The notes: a model not told the origin generated them from the letters alone. A DNA stretch of 64,000 nucleotides from Actinomycetes bacterium (GCA_023417775.1 JAEZEJ010000025.1:31097-95096); one strand, 5' to 3'; positions 8,592 to 17,481 are shown, numbered from the stretch's first letter. Made by a program: numbers and translations.

Positions 8592-8605
8592 GGTAGCCGA
8601 TTACC
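8592..8605 (+). promoter_or_regulatory. Candidate GntR/FCD operator 2
   Basis: GGTAGCCGATTACC, one base different from the site at 2663-2676 and lying 43 bp before the GntR gene start. It overlaps the region where a -35 box would sit for the TACTGT at 8619-8624. This suggests autoregulation of the regulator. Confidence 0.65.
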
Positions 8606-8648
8606 GCCGTCGATGGGGTACTGTACGAGACATGTCGATGAGGCACGC

Positions 8649-9308
8649 ATGATCTCCGCCAAGACCCTGGAGCGCGATGAGAGCCTTCGCGACAAGGCAC
8701 TCCGAATCGTGCGACAGGCGATCGTCTCCGGCGAGATCAAGAGCGGTGAGGTGTGCTCGGCCACGGCGCTGGCGCGCCAGCTCGGGGTCTCCGTCAGCCC
8801 GGTGCGCGAGGCGATGCTCACCCTCGTCAACGCCGGCATCATGGAGCCGGTCCGCAATATCGGATTCCGGGTGGCGGAGCTGACCCCGGCCGACTTGGAC
8901 GAGGTCTTCGAGCTTCGTCTCCTGCTGGAGGTGCCCGCGGTACGTGCACTGGCCGAGGCGGACCTGACCGGCGAGCGCGATCGGCTGGACGAGCTGGTGC
9001 AGGCGACCGAGGTCTCGGCAGCCGCCAGCGATGTCAACACCTTCCTGGCCGCGGATCGAGAGTTCCATCTGGCGCTCATCGAGCTGCACGGCAATGGGAG
9101 GCTGCTGGACTGGGTGGCCATCCTGCGCGACCAGACCCGGCTCTACGGCTTGCGCGAGTCCGATGCGCATACCTTGACCGAGGCCGCGGACGAGCATCGC
9201 CAGATCCTGAACGCCGTGCTCGCCGGCGACGGTGAGGAGGCCGATGGACTGCTCCGCGCCCACCTGGCCCACACCCGTACCGACTGGGCGCACCCGGCCG
9301 ACGGCTGA
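8649..9308 (+). CDS. GntR family regulator, FCD subfamily
   Basis: A 219-aa transcription factor. The N-terminal winged helix contains SATALARQLGVSVSPVREAM, the canonical GntR helix-turn-helix, followed by IMEPVRNIGFRV (wing). The C-terminal FCD domain has ELRLLLEVPAVRALAE, the metal-ligand stretch DREFHLALIELHGN, and DEHRQILNAV with further His ligands. FCD members usually sense small carboxylates or amino acid metabolites. ATG 8649 is preferred; an in-frame ATG at 8613 would sit among the promoter elements. The palindromes at 2663 and 8592 are its probable operators, which ties it to the preceding three genes. Confidence 0.9.
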   Translation: MISAKTLERDESLRDKALRIVRQAIVSGEIKSGEVCSATALARQLGVSVSPVREAMLTLVNAGIMEPVRNIGFRVAELTPADLDEVFELRLLLEVPAVRALAEADLTGERDRLDELVQATEVSAAASDVNTFLAADREFHLALIELHGNGRLLDWVAILRDQTRLYGLRESDAHTLTEAADEHRQILNAVLAGDGEEADGLLRAHLAHTRTDWAHPADG

Positions 9309-9320
9309 TCGCGAACAGGG

Positions 9321-10022
9321 TCAGCGGGGGAGTCGCCCTGCGGCATCGGTGTCGAGCAGCCACAGGGTCTCCTCGGCCGCGCGTGCTCCGGCGGCCGGCA
9401 CCTCCTCGACCGGACTGCCGGCGAGCGCCGCCGCGACCGCCTGGGCCTTGTCATCGCCCGCCACGACGAACCACAGCGCGGAGCTGCGATTGAGGGCGGG
9501 GAAGGTGAGTGACAGCCGCTCGGGCGGTGGCTTGGGCGAGTCGTCGACCCCCACCACATCGCGGTCGACGACGGACAGCTGTTCGAAGCCGGGGAAGAGC
9601 GAGGCGACGTGCCCGTCCGGGCCGACCCCGAGCAGCACGAGGTCGAAGTCCTCGGGCAGCTCGGCGGCGTAGGCGTCCGCGGCCTCCTGTTTCGACCGGT
9701 GCTCACCGGCGGCCGGCATCGCGTGGATGCGCTCGGACGGGACCCGGAAGCGGTCGAGGAAGGCACGCCGGGCCTGGAGCTCGTTGCGGTCGTCCGAGCT
9801 CGCATCGACATACCGCTCATCGCCCCAGTAGTAGTCGACCTCGCGCCACATCTGCGGGTCGCCCGTCAACAGGGCGTAGATCTCGGCGGCGATCGAGCCG
9901 CCGGTCAGCACGAGCCGCGGCCGGCGGCCCCGTGACTCGTGCAGTTCGGCGATGCGTGTGCTGATCCGGTGGGCGACCGCGCGCGCCAAGGCATCGCGGT
10001 CCTCGAGTACCTGAACGGTCAT
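9321..10022 (-). CDS. pgl: 6-phosphogluconolactonase
   Basis: 6-phosphogluconolactonase (233 aa, DevB/SOL type) hydrolyses the product of glucose-6-phosphate dehydrogenase. Motifs: LVLTGGSIAAEIYALL near residue 40, VDYYWGDERYVDASSDDRNE (catalytic region), and DLVLLGVGPDGHVASLFPG with the catalytic His. ATG 10022 gives MTVQVLEDRDAL and is preferred over the longer open frame. It is the last gene of the tkt-tal-pgi-zwf-opcA-pgl operon, 19 bp after opcA, and converges with the GntR gene with only 12 bp between stops. Confidence 0.94.
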   Translation of the reverse strand: MTVQVLEDRDALARAVAHRISTRIAELHESRGRRPRLVLTGGSIAAEIYALLTGDPQMWREVDYYWGDERYVDASSDDRNELQARRAFLDRFRVPSERIHAMPAAGEHRSKQEAADAYAAELPEDFDLVLLGVGPDGHVASLFPGFEQLSVVDRDVVGVDDSPKPPPERLSLTFPALNRSSALWFVVAGDDKAQAVAAALAGSPVEEVPAAGARAAEETLWLLDTDAAGRLPR

Positions 10023-10041
10023 ATCGCCTCGCTCTCCCTCG

Positions 10042-10947
10042 TCAGGCGTTCTGCTCGAGCAGGTGGTCGATGGTCTCGGCATAGATCACGTCGGGGTCGA
10101 GCCGGCGCAGGTCCTCCGCCAGCAGTTCGGCCAGGGCCCGGCGCCCCAGTGGGACGACCCGCGAGGCCGATCCCGGCACCGTGAACTCGCAACTCGACTC
10201 GTCGAGCCGAGTGAGCTGGATGGTGCCGAGGTCGGTCTCCAAGGCCACCTCGCCGATCTGCGTGCCGGGCCCGGTGCGGTGGCTGACGGGCACGCCCAGT
10301 CGGCTCTCGAGCCAGGCGACCAGGAGAACCGCCGCCGGATTGCCTTCGTCGCTGACCACCGAACCCGAGGTCACGGTCCCGGTCGCCTGGTCGAGGGCCG
10401 CAGCGAGCAGCGCCCGCCACGGGGTCAGCCGGGTCCACGCCAGATCGGTATCGCCCGGGGCATAGTGCCGGGCCACGTTGCGCAGCGCCCGTACCGGTTG
10501 CCTCGTGCTCTCGGCATCGGTGAGCCGGCGCTGGGCCAGCTGGCCGATCGGGTCGGCCGACGGGTCGGCGGGTCCGTCCGCGGGCCACCAGATGACCACG
10601 GGCGAATCGGGCAGCAGCAGCGGCAGCACCACCGACTCGCTGTGCCGGGTGAGCTTGCCGGCGATCCGCAACAGGATCGACTCGCCGGTCGACGACTCGC
10701 CGACGCGGACCTTGGCGTTGAGGCGGGCGCGTCCGCGACCATCGCCGAGCACCACGCCGATGACCCGGGCCGGATGCTCGGTCGAGAGCAGTCCAGCGGT
10801 GCGCATGGCCTCGGCCACATTGTCGTCGTCGGTAACGACCAGCAGGGTGAGGACCATGTCCATCGCCGGGCTGCCGGCGCCGTGCCGCGCCCGCACGAGG
10901 GCGCGCGCGATCTCGCCGGCATTGGTATCGGTCAGCGCGATCTCCAT
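10042..10947 (-). CDS. opcA: Glucose-6-phosphate dehydrogenase assembly protein OpcA
   Basis: OpcA (301 aa) is needed for activity of glucose-6-phosphate dehydrogenase in actinobacteria and cyanobacteria. Recognisable segments are TLLVVTDDDNVAEAM, HPARVIGVVLGDGRGRARLNA, LPLLLPDSPVVIWWPADGP and the C-terminal PDVIYAETIDHLLE. The gene starts in a one-base overlap with the zwf stop, consistent with the two proteins forming a complex. No catalytic residues are expected. Confidence 0.94.
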   Translation of the reverse strand: MEIALTDTNAGEIARALVRARHGAGSPAMDMVLTLLVVTDDDNVAEAMRTAGLLSTEHPARVIGVVLGDGRGRARLNAKVRVGESSTGESILLRIAGKLTRHSESVVLPLLLPDSPVVIWWPADGPADPSADPIGQLAQRRLTDAESTRQPVRALRNVARHYAPGDTDLAWTRLTPWRALLAAALDQATGTVTSGSVVSDEGNPAAVLLVAWLESRLGVPVSHRTGPGTQIGEVALETDLGTIQLTRLDESSCEFTVPGSASRVVPLGRRALAELLAEDLRRLDPDVIYAETIDHLLEQNA

Positions 10948-12467
10948 CAGGGACGCCTCCAGGCCCGGCCGTCGCGGTGGATCATGGCGTCCGCCGAGGA
11001 GGGACCCCAGGTGCCCGCCGGATAGGAGTCGATCGTGCGCTGGCGGCGCCAGTGCGCGATGACCGGGTCGAGGATCTTCCAGGACAGCTCGACCTCCTCC
11101 TGCTGGGGGAAGAGCGGGGGATCGCCGAGCAGGACATCGAGGATCAGCCGCTCGTAGGCCTCCGGGCTGCTCTCCACGAAGGCTCCACCGTAGGCGAAGT
11201 CCATATTGACGTCGCGGATCTCCATCGTGGTCCCGGGCACCTTGGCCCCGAAACGCAGTGTGACCCCTTCATCGGGCTGGATGCGCAGGACGAGCGCGTT
11301 CTGTCCCAGCTCGGTCACATCGTGCTTGCGGAAGGGCAGATGCGGTGCGCGCTTGAACACCACCGCGACCTCGGTGACCCGGCGGCCGAGTCGCTTGCCG
11401 GTCCGCAGATAGAAGGGGACGCCGGCCCAGCGGCGGGTGCCGATGTCGATCCGCATCGCCGCGAAGGTCTCCGTGCGGGAGTCCTCGGGGATCCCGTCCT
11501 CGTCGAGATAGCCCTCGACCTCGACGCCACCGGCCCAGCCCTCGGTGTATTGAGCCCGGGCGGTGTGCTTCGACAGCTCCGCCGGGGCACTGGCATTCGC
11601 GAGGATCTTCTGCTTCTCGAGTCGCAGGCTGTTGGCATCCAGCGAGACCGGCTCCTCCATCGCCACGAGGGCCATCAGCTGCAGCAGGTGATTCTGGATG
11701 ACATCGCGTGCGGCTCCGATGCCGTCGTAGTATCCCGCCCGGGAGCCGATGCCGATGTCCTCGGCCATCGTGATCTGCACGTGGTCGACATAGTGGCTGT
11801 TCCAGATCGGCTCGAACATGCCGTTGGCGAAGCGCACGGCCAGGATGTTCTGCACCGTCTCCTTGCCCAGGTAGTGGTCGATCCGGAAGACCGAGGTACG
11901 TGGGAAGACATCGTCGACGAGCCGGTTCAGCTCGCGAGCCGACTCCAGATCGTGGCCGAAGGGCTTCTCGATGACGACCCGTCGCCAGCCCTCGGTCGAC
12001 GTGGCCAGCCCGTGCTCCTTGATCTTGGAGACGACCACCGGGAACAGTCCGGGCGGGATCGACAGGTAGAAGGCGTGGTTGCCGCCGGTGCCCTGGCTGC
12101 GATCGAGCTCGGCGAGGGTCTCGGCGAGCCGCTCCCAGGCGTCATCGTCGTCGAACTGCCCCGGGACGAAACGGATGCCGGCGGCGAGCTGCTTCCAGAC
12201 CGTCTCGCTCCACTCGGTACGGGCGCCGGCCTTCGCGGCCTCCTTGATCATCGACGCGAAGGTGCGATCGCCGAAGTCCTGCCGGGCGAAGCCGACGAGG
12301 GCGAAGCCGGGCGGCAGCAGGCCCCGATTGGCGAGGTCGTAGATCGCCGGGATGAGCTTCTTGCGCGCCAGATCGCCGGTGACGCCGAACATGATCACGC
12401 TGCACGGACCGGCGATGCGGGGGAGTCGACGATCCCGGGGATCGCGCAGCGGGTTCGCCCGGCTCAT
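10947..12467 (-). CDS. zwf: Glucose-6-phosphate 1-dehydrogenase
   Basis: Glucose-6-phosphate dehydrogenase (506 aa), first enzyme of the oxidative pentose phosphate pathway, makes NADPH. The coenzyme fold is IMFGVTGDLARKKLIPAIY near the N-terminus; the active-site signature is FRIDHYLGKETVQN; EKPFGHDLESA and VPFYLRTGKRL are also typical. ATG 12467 gives MSRANPLRDPRD and the standard length. A much longer open frame reaching 13364 runs antisense-frame through pgi and is not credible. The 95 bp upstream contains a perfect 28-bp inverted repeat. Confidence 0.96.
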   Translation of the reverse strand: MSRANPLRDPRDRRLPRIAGPCSVIMFGVTGDLARKKLIPAIYDLANRGLLPPGFALVGFARQDFGDRTFASMIKEAAKAGARTEWSETVWKQLAAGIRFVPGQFDDDDAWERLAETLAELDRSQGTGGNHAFYLSIPPGLFPVVVSKIKEHGLATSTEGWRRVVIEKPFGHDLESARELNRLVDDVFPRTSVFRIDHYLGKETVQNILAVRFANGMFEPIWNSHYVDHVQITMAEDIGIGSRAGYYDGIGAARDVIQNHLLQLMALVAMEEPVSLDANSLRLEKQKILANASAPAELSKHTARAQYTEGWAGGVEVEGYLDEDGIPEDSRTETFAAMRIDIGTRRWAGVPFYLRTGKRLGRRVTEVAVVFKRAPHLPFRKHDVTELGQNALVLRIQPDEGVTLRFGAKVPGTTMEIRDVNMDFAYGGAFVESSPEAYERLILDVLLGDPPLFPQQEEVELSWKILDPVIAHWRRQRTIDSYPAGTWGPSSADAMIHRDGRAWRRP

Positions 12468-12482
12468 CGTCGACCGCCTTGT

Positions 12483-12550
12483 ACCGAGATTTGCTCCCCA
12501 TTCGTCAACCGGCACGGGCATTGGTTGACGAATGGGGAGCAAATCTCGGT
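12483..12550 (-). repeat. Perfect 28-bp inverted repeat between pgi and zwf
   Basis: Left arm 12483-12510 and right arm 12523-12550 are exact reverse complements (28 of 28) around a 12-nt loop. The arms begin ACCGAGATTTGCTCCCC and are less GC-rich than the surroundings. The structure starts 12 bp after the pgi stop and ends 15 bp before the zwf start. No T tract follows on either side. In mRNA it would be an extremely stable hairpin, possibly an attenuator, a 3'-end stabiliser for the upstream genes or a small mobile palindrome. No second copy was noticed in the window. Confidence 0.9.
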
Positions 12551-12561
12551 TCTCACCGTTC

Positions 12562-14142
12562 TCATGACAGCAGGCTCGTGAGTCGCTGGAGCCCCGCGTC
12601 CGTGTCGCGCAAGTGGAGACGCAGCACCGGACGTCCGTGATCGCGCAGCACCGATCCGTCACCGTCGGCCTGTGAGGCGATGAACTGGCCCAGGGTGAAC
12701 TCGCGACCCGGGATCGGGAGATCCTCGCGAGGCTCGTCGGTGAGCTGCAGGAAGACCCCGACGGGGGCACCGCCCTTGTGATACTGACCGGTCGAGTGCA
12801 GGAACCGGGGTCCCCAGCCGAAGGTGACCGGGCGGCCGAGGTGCTCGGCCAGGGTGTCGCGGATCTGCGCGAGATCGGCATGGGCCCAGCGGTCGAGATA
12901 GGCCTGGACGGCGAGATACCCCTCAGAGGTGAGCTGCTCGAATAACGCGCCGAGGGCGGACTCGAGAGAATCGGCGGAGGTGCCGAAGACGTCGATACCG
13001 TCCTCGCTGAAGTCCGGCCGCGGGGGTTCTCCACCTCCGTCGAGGCGATCGCGAGCGGCCTGCTTGGCGGACTCGACATCCGGCTGATCGAAGGGGTCGA
13101 TGCCGAGCACACGCCCGGCGACCGCGACCGCGGTCTCCCACAGCAGGAAGCGAGCACCGAGGGGTCCGGCGACCGCAGCCGCCCACGAGGCATCGGGCAC
13201 CTCATCGGATCCCGAGACCACGAGCACGCTGTCTCCGGTGTGCGGATCGAAATTGGGGGACTGCGGACCGGCGACGACGACGGGCAGGATGCCGGTGCCG
13301 TCCTTGCCGGTCGACTCCGCCACCAGCTGCTCGGCCCAATCGCCGAAACCCTCGTCCGAGGCATCGGTCAGGACCAGCTTGTCGGCGCGCTCACGAGCGG
13401 CCACGCCGAGCAGCACGCCGAGACGCAGGGCGGGGTTGTCAGGGGTATCGGCGGCGAGCACGTCGCGGACGGCCGCCGCCTCGTCGAGCAGCGTGCCCAC
13501 GGGGACACCGGCGAGCCCGGCCGGCACGAGGCCGAAGGCCGTGAGTGCCGAGTAGCGGCCGCCGACGGTCGGGTCGGCCCGGAAGACGCGATAACCGGAG
13601 CCCTGGGCCGTCTCTTCGAGCGGCGATCCGGGATCGGTGACCACCACGATCCGCGTGGTGGGATCGATCGACGCGTCGCGGAAGGCCCCCTCGAAGATCC
13701 GGCGCTGGCTGTCGGTCTCGACCGTGCCACCGGACTTGCTCGAGACCACGACGACCGTGCGCTCCAGCTCGGTGAGCGCGGACCGCACCATGTCCGGGTG
13801 AGACGAGTCCAGCACCACCAGTTCGGCGCCGTAGGCCGCGCAGACGACCTCTGGCGCGAGCGAGGAGCCGCCCATGCCGCACAGCACCACCCGGTCGACG
13901 CCGCGCTGGCGCAGGTCGGCACGGAGGGAATCGATCTCATCGACCAGTGGGCGCGAGCGGGCGACGGCATCGGTCCAGCCGAGGCGCTCGCTCGCCTCCT
14001 GCTGGGCGTCGGCGCCCCACAGCGCGCCGTCCTCGGCGAAGATGCCCGAGGCGACCCTCGCGCCGATCGCGTCCTCGAGCGCCGCGTCGAAGCCGGCCTG
14101 GTCGCTGATGGCGACCGACAACGAGACGCCGCTCGCGCTCAT
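12562..14142 (-). CDS. pgi: Glucose-6-phosphate isomerase
   Basis: Glucose-6-phosphate isomerase (526 aa) links glycolysis to the pentose phosphate pathway. SIS-fold motifs are visible: VVLCGMGGSSLAPEVV, VVVVSSKSGGTVET, ADPTVGGRYSALTAFGLVPAGL, and the C-terminal FLHSTGQYHKGG with catalytic His/Lys candidates. The sequence is of the actinobacterial type in which pgi is embedded between tal and zwf. Its start overlaps the tal stop by ATGA (14139-14142), indicating translational coupling. Confidence 0.93.
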   Translation of the reverse strand: MSASGVSLSVAISDQAGFDAALEDAIGARVASGIFAEDGALWGADAQQEASERLGWTDAVARSRPLVDEIDSLRADLRQRGVDRVVLCGMGGSSLAPEVVCAAYGAELVVLDSSHPDMVRSALTELERTVVVVSSKSGGTVETDSQRRIFEGAFRDASIDPTTRIVVVTDPGSPLEETAQGSGYRVFRADPTVGGRYSALTAFGLVPAGLAGVPVGTLLDEAAAVRDVLAADTPDNPALRLGVLLGVAARERADKLVLTDASDEGFGDWAEQLVAESTGKDGTGILPVVVAGPQSPNFDPHTGDSVLVVSGSDEVPDASWAAAVAGPLGARFLLWETAVAVAGRVLGIDPFDQPDVESAKQAARDRLDGGGEPPRPDFSEDGIDVFGTSADSLESALGALFEQLTSEGYLAVQAYLDRWAHADLAQIRDTLAEHLGRPVTFGWGPRFLHSTGQYHKGGAPVGVFLQLTDEPREDLPIPGREFTLGQFIASQADGDGSVLRDHGRPVLRLHLRDTDAGLQRLTSLLS

Positions 14143-15227
14143 GCCTTGTCCAGCTCCCCGCGGACGGTCTCGAGCAACTCGGCCCAGGAGGCGTCGAACT
14201 TCTCCAGACCCTCGTCCTCGAGCTTCGCGACGACCTCGTCGTAGGAGATTCCCTGACGCTCGAGCTCGGCCAGCACCTCGCGAGACTCCTCGTAGTGCGT
14301 GGTCACCGTGTCGCCCGGCACATCGCCGTGGTCGGCGAAGGCCTGCAGTGTCTTCTCCGGCATGGTGTTGACACTATCGGCGACGATGAGCTCGCGCACG
14401 TAGAGCGTGTCGGGATAGGCCGGATCCTTGACGCCGGTCGAGGCCCACAGCGGACGCTGGAGCTTGGCGCCCTGGGCGAGCAGCGCCTGAGCGCGTTCGG
14501 AGGAGAAGACCTGCTCGCAGGCCTCATAGGCCAGCCGGGCGTTGGCGATGGCCGCCTTGCCGCGGAGCGGGCTGTCCTCGGGCAGACGCGGGTCGACCTC
14601 GGAGTCGACCCGGCTGACGAAGAACGAGGCGACCGATTCGATCGCCGAGAGATCGCGACCCTCGGCAGCTGCCTGCTCCAGGCCATAGAGATAGGCGTCC
14701 ATCACATCGCGGTAGCGCTCGAGGGAGAAGATCAGTGTCACGTTGACGCTGATGCCCTCCGCGATGCTGGCCGCGATCGCCGGCAGTCCCTCGCGGGTGG
14801 CCGGGATCTTGATGAAGAGGTTCGGCCGGTCGACCCGCTGCCACAGCCGCGAGGCCAGTGCGACGGTGCCGTCCGTATCGCGGGCGAGACCGGGGTCGAC
14901 CTCGATGGAGACCCGGCCGTCGAGACCGTCGGTACGGTCGTACACCGGCCGCAGGATGTCGCAGGCCCGCTGCACGTCGGTGCACATCAACTCGAAGACG
15001 GCGGTCTCGACATCGGCATCAGACGCCTTGAGCTCGCGCATCTGCTCGGCATAGCGCTCACCCTCGGCGAAGGCGGCGGCGAAGATCGTCGGATTGGTGG
15101 TGACACCGACGACGTGTCGCTGCTCGATGAGCTCGGCGAGATTTCCGCTCTCGATGCGCTCACGGGAGAGGTCGTCGAGCCAGACGGAGACGCCGGCTTC
15201 GCTCAGTGCTGCCAGAGGATCGGTCAT
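14139..15227 (-). CDS. tal: Transaldolase
   Basis: Transaldolase (362 aa) transfers dihydroxyacetone units in the non-oxidative pentose phosphate pathway. The Schiff-base lysine lies in NLFIKIPATREGL. Other signatures are GVTTNPTIFAAAF near the N-terminus, VSIEVDPGLARDTDGT, SVNVTLIFSLERY and LWASTGVKDPAYPDTLYV. The length is typical of the actinobacterial class. ATG 15227 is preceded by GAAGGAAGCC (SD), 19 bp after the tkt stop. Confidence 0.95.
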   Translation of the reverse strand: MTDPLAALSEAGVSVWLDDLSRERIESGNLAELIEQRHVVGVTTNPTIFAAAFAEGERYAEQMRELKASDADVETAVFELMCTDVQRACDILRPVYDRTDGLDGRVSIEVDPGLARDTDGTVALASRLWQRVDRPNLFIKIPATREGLPAIAASIAEGISVNVTLIFSLERYRDVMDAYLYGLEQAAAEGRDLSAIESVASFFVSRVDSEVDPRLPEDSPLRGKAAIANARLAYEACEQVFSSERAQALLAQGAKLQRPLWASTGVKDPAYPDTLYVRELIVADSVNTMPEKTLQAFADHGDVPGDTVTTHYEESREVLAELERQGISYDEVVAKLEDEGLEKFDASWAELLETVRGELDKA

Positions 15228-15246
15228 GTTGGCTTCCTTCGGAGGG

Positions 15247-17409
15247 TCAGTGGGTGGTGTCCGGAAGCACCGGACCGGTCGGACGTGCCGCGAACGGGAC
15301 GCCGGCACCGGTGTCCGCCGCGGCGGCGATGGACTCCTTGGCCGCGGCGACGGTGGCCTCGCTGGTGAGGCCGAACTTCTCGTACAGCGTCGCGAACGGG
15401 GCCGAGGCCCCGAAGTGCTCGAGGCTGATGCTGCGTCCCGCGTCGCCGACCACGTCGCGCCAGCCGAGGGCGACGCCGGCCTCGATCGACACCCGGGCGC
15501 GGACCGACGGCGGGATGACGGAATCGCGGTACTCGCTCGACTGCTCCTCGAACCACTCGCGGCACGGCATCGAGACCACGCGGGCGGCGATGCCCTCGTC
15601 GGCGAGGGCTGCACGGGCGGCGACGGCGATCTGGACCTCGGAGCCGGTGGCCACGAGGATCACGTCGGGAGCGCCCTCGGTGTCGAGCAGGGTGTAGGCG
15701 CCCTTCGCCGTGAGCGAGGCGTCGGCATAGCCGTCCTCGCCACGGGGGAAGGTGGGTACGTTCTGCCGGCTCAGCACGAGGCCGGCCGGACGATGGTGAC
15801 GCTCCATGACGGTGCGCCAGGCGGCGATGGTCTCGTTGGCGTCGGCCGGACGGACGACGTCCAAGCCGGGGATGGCGCGGAGCGCGGCCAGGTGCTCGAC
15901 CGGCTGGTGGGTGGGTCCGTCCTCCCCGAGACCGATGGAGTCGTGGGTCCACACGAAGGTCGACGGGATCTCCTGCAAAGCGGCCAGGCGGACGGCCGGG
16001 CGCATGTAGTCGCTGAAGACCAGGAAGGTGCCCCCGTAGGGCCGGGTCAGCCCGTCGAGGGCGATGCCGTTGAGGATGGCGCCCATCGCGTGCTCGCGGA
16101 TGCCGAAGTGCAGCACCCGGCCGTACCAGTCGCCGGAGAACTTCTCGGTCGAGCGCTCCGGTGGGATGAAGGACGGCTCGCCCTTGGGCGTCGTGTTGTT
16201 GGAGCCGGCCAGGTCGGCGGAGCCGCCCCACAGCTCGGGGAGGGTCTGCGCCGCGGCGGTGAGGAACTCGCCGGAGGCCACACGGGTGGCGATGCCCTTC
16301 TCATCGGCCTCGTACCGGGGCAGCTCGGCATCCCACCCGCTGGGCAGCTCGCGTGCCGAGAGCCGCTGGAACAGCGCGTAGCGATCGGCATCGGCGTGCG
16401 CCCACGCATCGAAACGGTCCTGCCAGTCGGTCTGCGCCTGCTCACCGCGGGCCCGCGCCTGGCGGGTGTGCTCGATGACCTCGTCGGCCACGGCGAAGTC
16501 GGTATCGGGATCGAAGCCGAGTACCTCCTTGGTGGCGCGGATCTCGTCCTCGCCGAGGGCGGAGCCGTGGGCGGCACCGGTGTTCTGGGCATGGGGAGCC
16601 GGCCACGCGATGATGGTGCGCAGCACGATCAGGCTCGGCCGGTCGGTGACCTGGGCGGCCTGCTGGTACGCCTCCCAGAGGGCGTCGAGGTCCTCTCGGT
16701 ACTCGCTTCCGCCGTGGGTCCAGTCGACCGTCTGCACGTGCCAGCCGTAGGCCTCGTAGCGGGCGGCGACGTCCTCGGAGAACGCGACATCGGTGTCGTC
16801 CTCGATCGAGATCTTGTTGTCGTCGTAGAGGACGGTGAGGTTGCCCAGCTGTTGATGTCCGGCCAGCGAGGACGCCTCGGAGGAGACGCCCTCCTGCATA
16901 TCGCCGTCAGAGGCGATCACGTAGACCGAGTGATCGAAGACGCTCTCGCCGGCGGGGGCATCGGGATCGAGCAGTCCGCGCTCGCGACGCGCGGCCATGG
17001 CCATGCCGACGGCATTGGCGATGCCCTGGCCGAGGGGACCGGTGGTGACCTCGACACCGGGGGTGTGCCCGTACTCGGGGTGACCGGGGGTCTGGCTGCC
17101 CCAGGTGCGCAGGCTCTCCAGATCGCTCAGCTCCATCGGGTAGCCGGCGAGGTACAGCTGGATGTACTGCGTCAGGCTCGAGTGACCGCACGAGAGCACG
17201 AAGCGGTCGCGGGCCGTCCAGTGGGGATCGGCGGGGTTGTGGCGCATCAGCTTCTGGTAGAGCAGGTAGGCCGCGGGGGCCAGGCTCATGGCCGTGCCCG
17301 GGTGCCCGTGGCCGGCCTTCTGGACGGCGTCGGCAGCGAGGAGACGAGCGGTGTCGACCGCCTTGCGGTCGAGGTCGTTCCAGTCCAGCGCGGACGGTGC
17401 AGTGCTCAC
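15247..17409 (-). CDS. tkt: Transketolase
   Basis: Transketolase (720 aa), thiamine diphosphate enzyme of the pentose phosphate pathway. The N-terminal TPP domain has AGHGHPGTAMSLAPAAYLLY and ASDGDMQEGVSSEASSLAGH; the central Pyr domain has GIREHAMGAILNGIAL and FLVFSDYMRPAVRLAAL with HDSIGLGEDGPTHQPVEHL; the C-terminal domain follows. GTG 17409 (VSTAPSALDW) is chosen because a GGAG lies 9 nt upstream, while the alternative GTG at 17418 abuts that GGAG. First gene of the six-gene operon, divergent from ctaB. Confidence 0.95.
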   Translation of the reverse strand: MSTAPSALDWNDLDRKAVDTARLLAADAVQKAGHGHPGTAMSLAPAAYLLYQKLMRHNPADPHWTARDRFVLSCGHSSLTQYIQLYLAGYPMELSDLESLRTWGSQTPGHPEYGHTPGVEVTTGPLGQGIANAVGMAMAARRERGLLDPDAPAGESVFDHSVYVIASDGDMQEGVSSEASSLAGHQQLGNLTVLYDDNKISIEDDTDVAFSEDVAARYEAYGWHVQTVDWTHGGSEYREDLDALWEAYQQAAQVTDRPSLIVLRTIIAWPAPHAQNTGAAHGSALGEDEIRATKEVLGFDPDTDFAVADEVIEHTRQARARGEQAQTDWQDRFDAWAHADADRYALFQRLSARELPSGWDAELPRYEADEKGIATRVASGEFLTAAAQTLPELWGGSADLAGSNNTTPKGEPSFIPPERSTEKFSGDWYGRVLHFGIREHAMGAILNGIALDGLTRPYGGTFLVFSDYMRPAVRLAALQEIPSTFVWTHDSIGLGEDGPTHQPVEHLAALRAIPGLDVVRPADANETIAAWRTVMERHHRPAGLVLSRQNVPTFPRGEDGYADASLTAKGAYTLLDTEGAPDVILVATGSEVQIAVAARAALADEGIAARVVSMPCREWFEEQSSEYRDSVIPPSVRARVSIEAGVALGWRDVVGDAGRSISLEHFGASAPFATLYEKFGLTSEATVAAAKESIAAAADTGAGVPFAARPTGPVLPDTTH

Positions 17410-17469
17410 GGGCGTCACTCCAAGATCGTGTGTCAGAAGCCGGTCACTCCGAGCCTACTGCGTGCGAGT

Positions 17470-17475
17470 TAGACT
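17470..17475 (+). promoter_or_regulatory. -10 box of leaderless ctaB
   Basis: TAGACT six bases before the ctaB GTG at 17482, so transcription should begin at the start codon. No SD precedes the gene. A clear -35 box was not found. Confidence 0.6.
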
Positions 17476-17481
17476 GCTGAG

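Noticed and set aside
12483..12550. Rho-independent terminator or integron attC site
   Set aside because: There is no T tract and it lies within an operon; attC core sites and a neighbouring integrase are absent. It is reported only as an inverted repeat.
12468..13364. N-terminal extension of zwf by about 300 codons
   Set aside because: It overlaps the whole 3' part of pgi in another frame and gives Ser/Arg-rich sequence. The start at 12467 gives the normal enzyme length.
15094..17472. 792-codon plus-strand open frame opposite tkt and tal
   Set aside because: It mirrors transketolase; composition is low-complexity Gly/Arg/Val and no motif is seen. Transketolase motifs on the other strand are complete.
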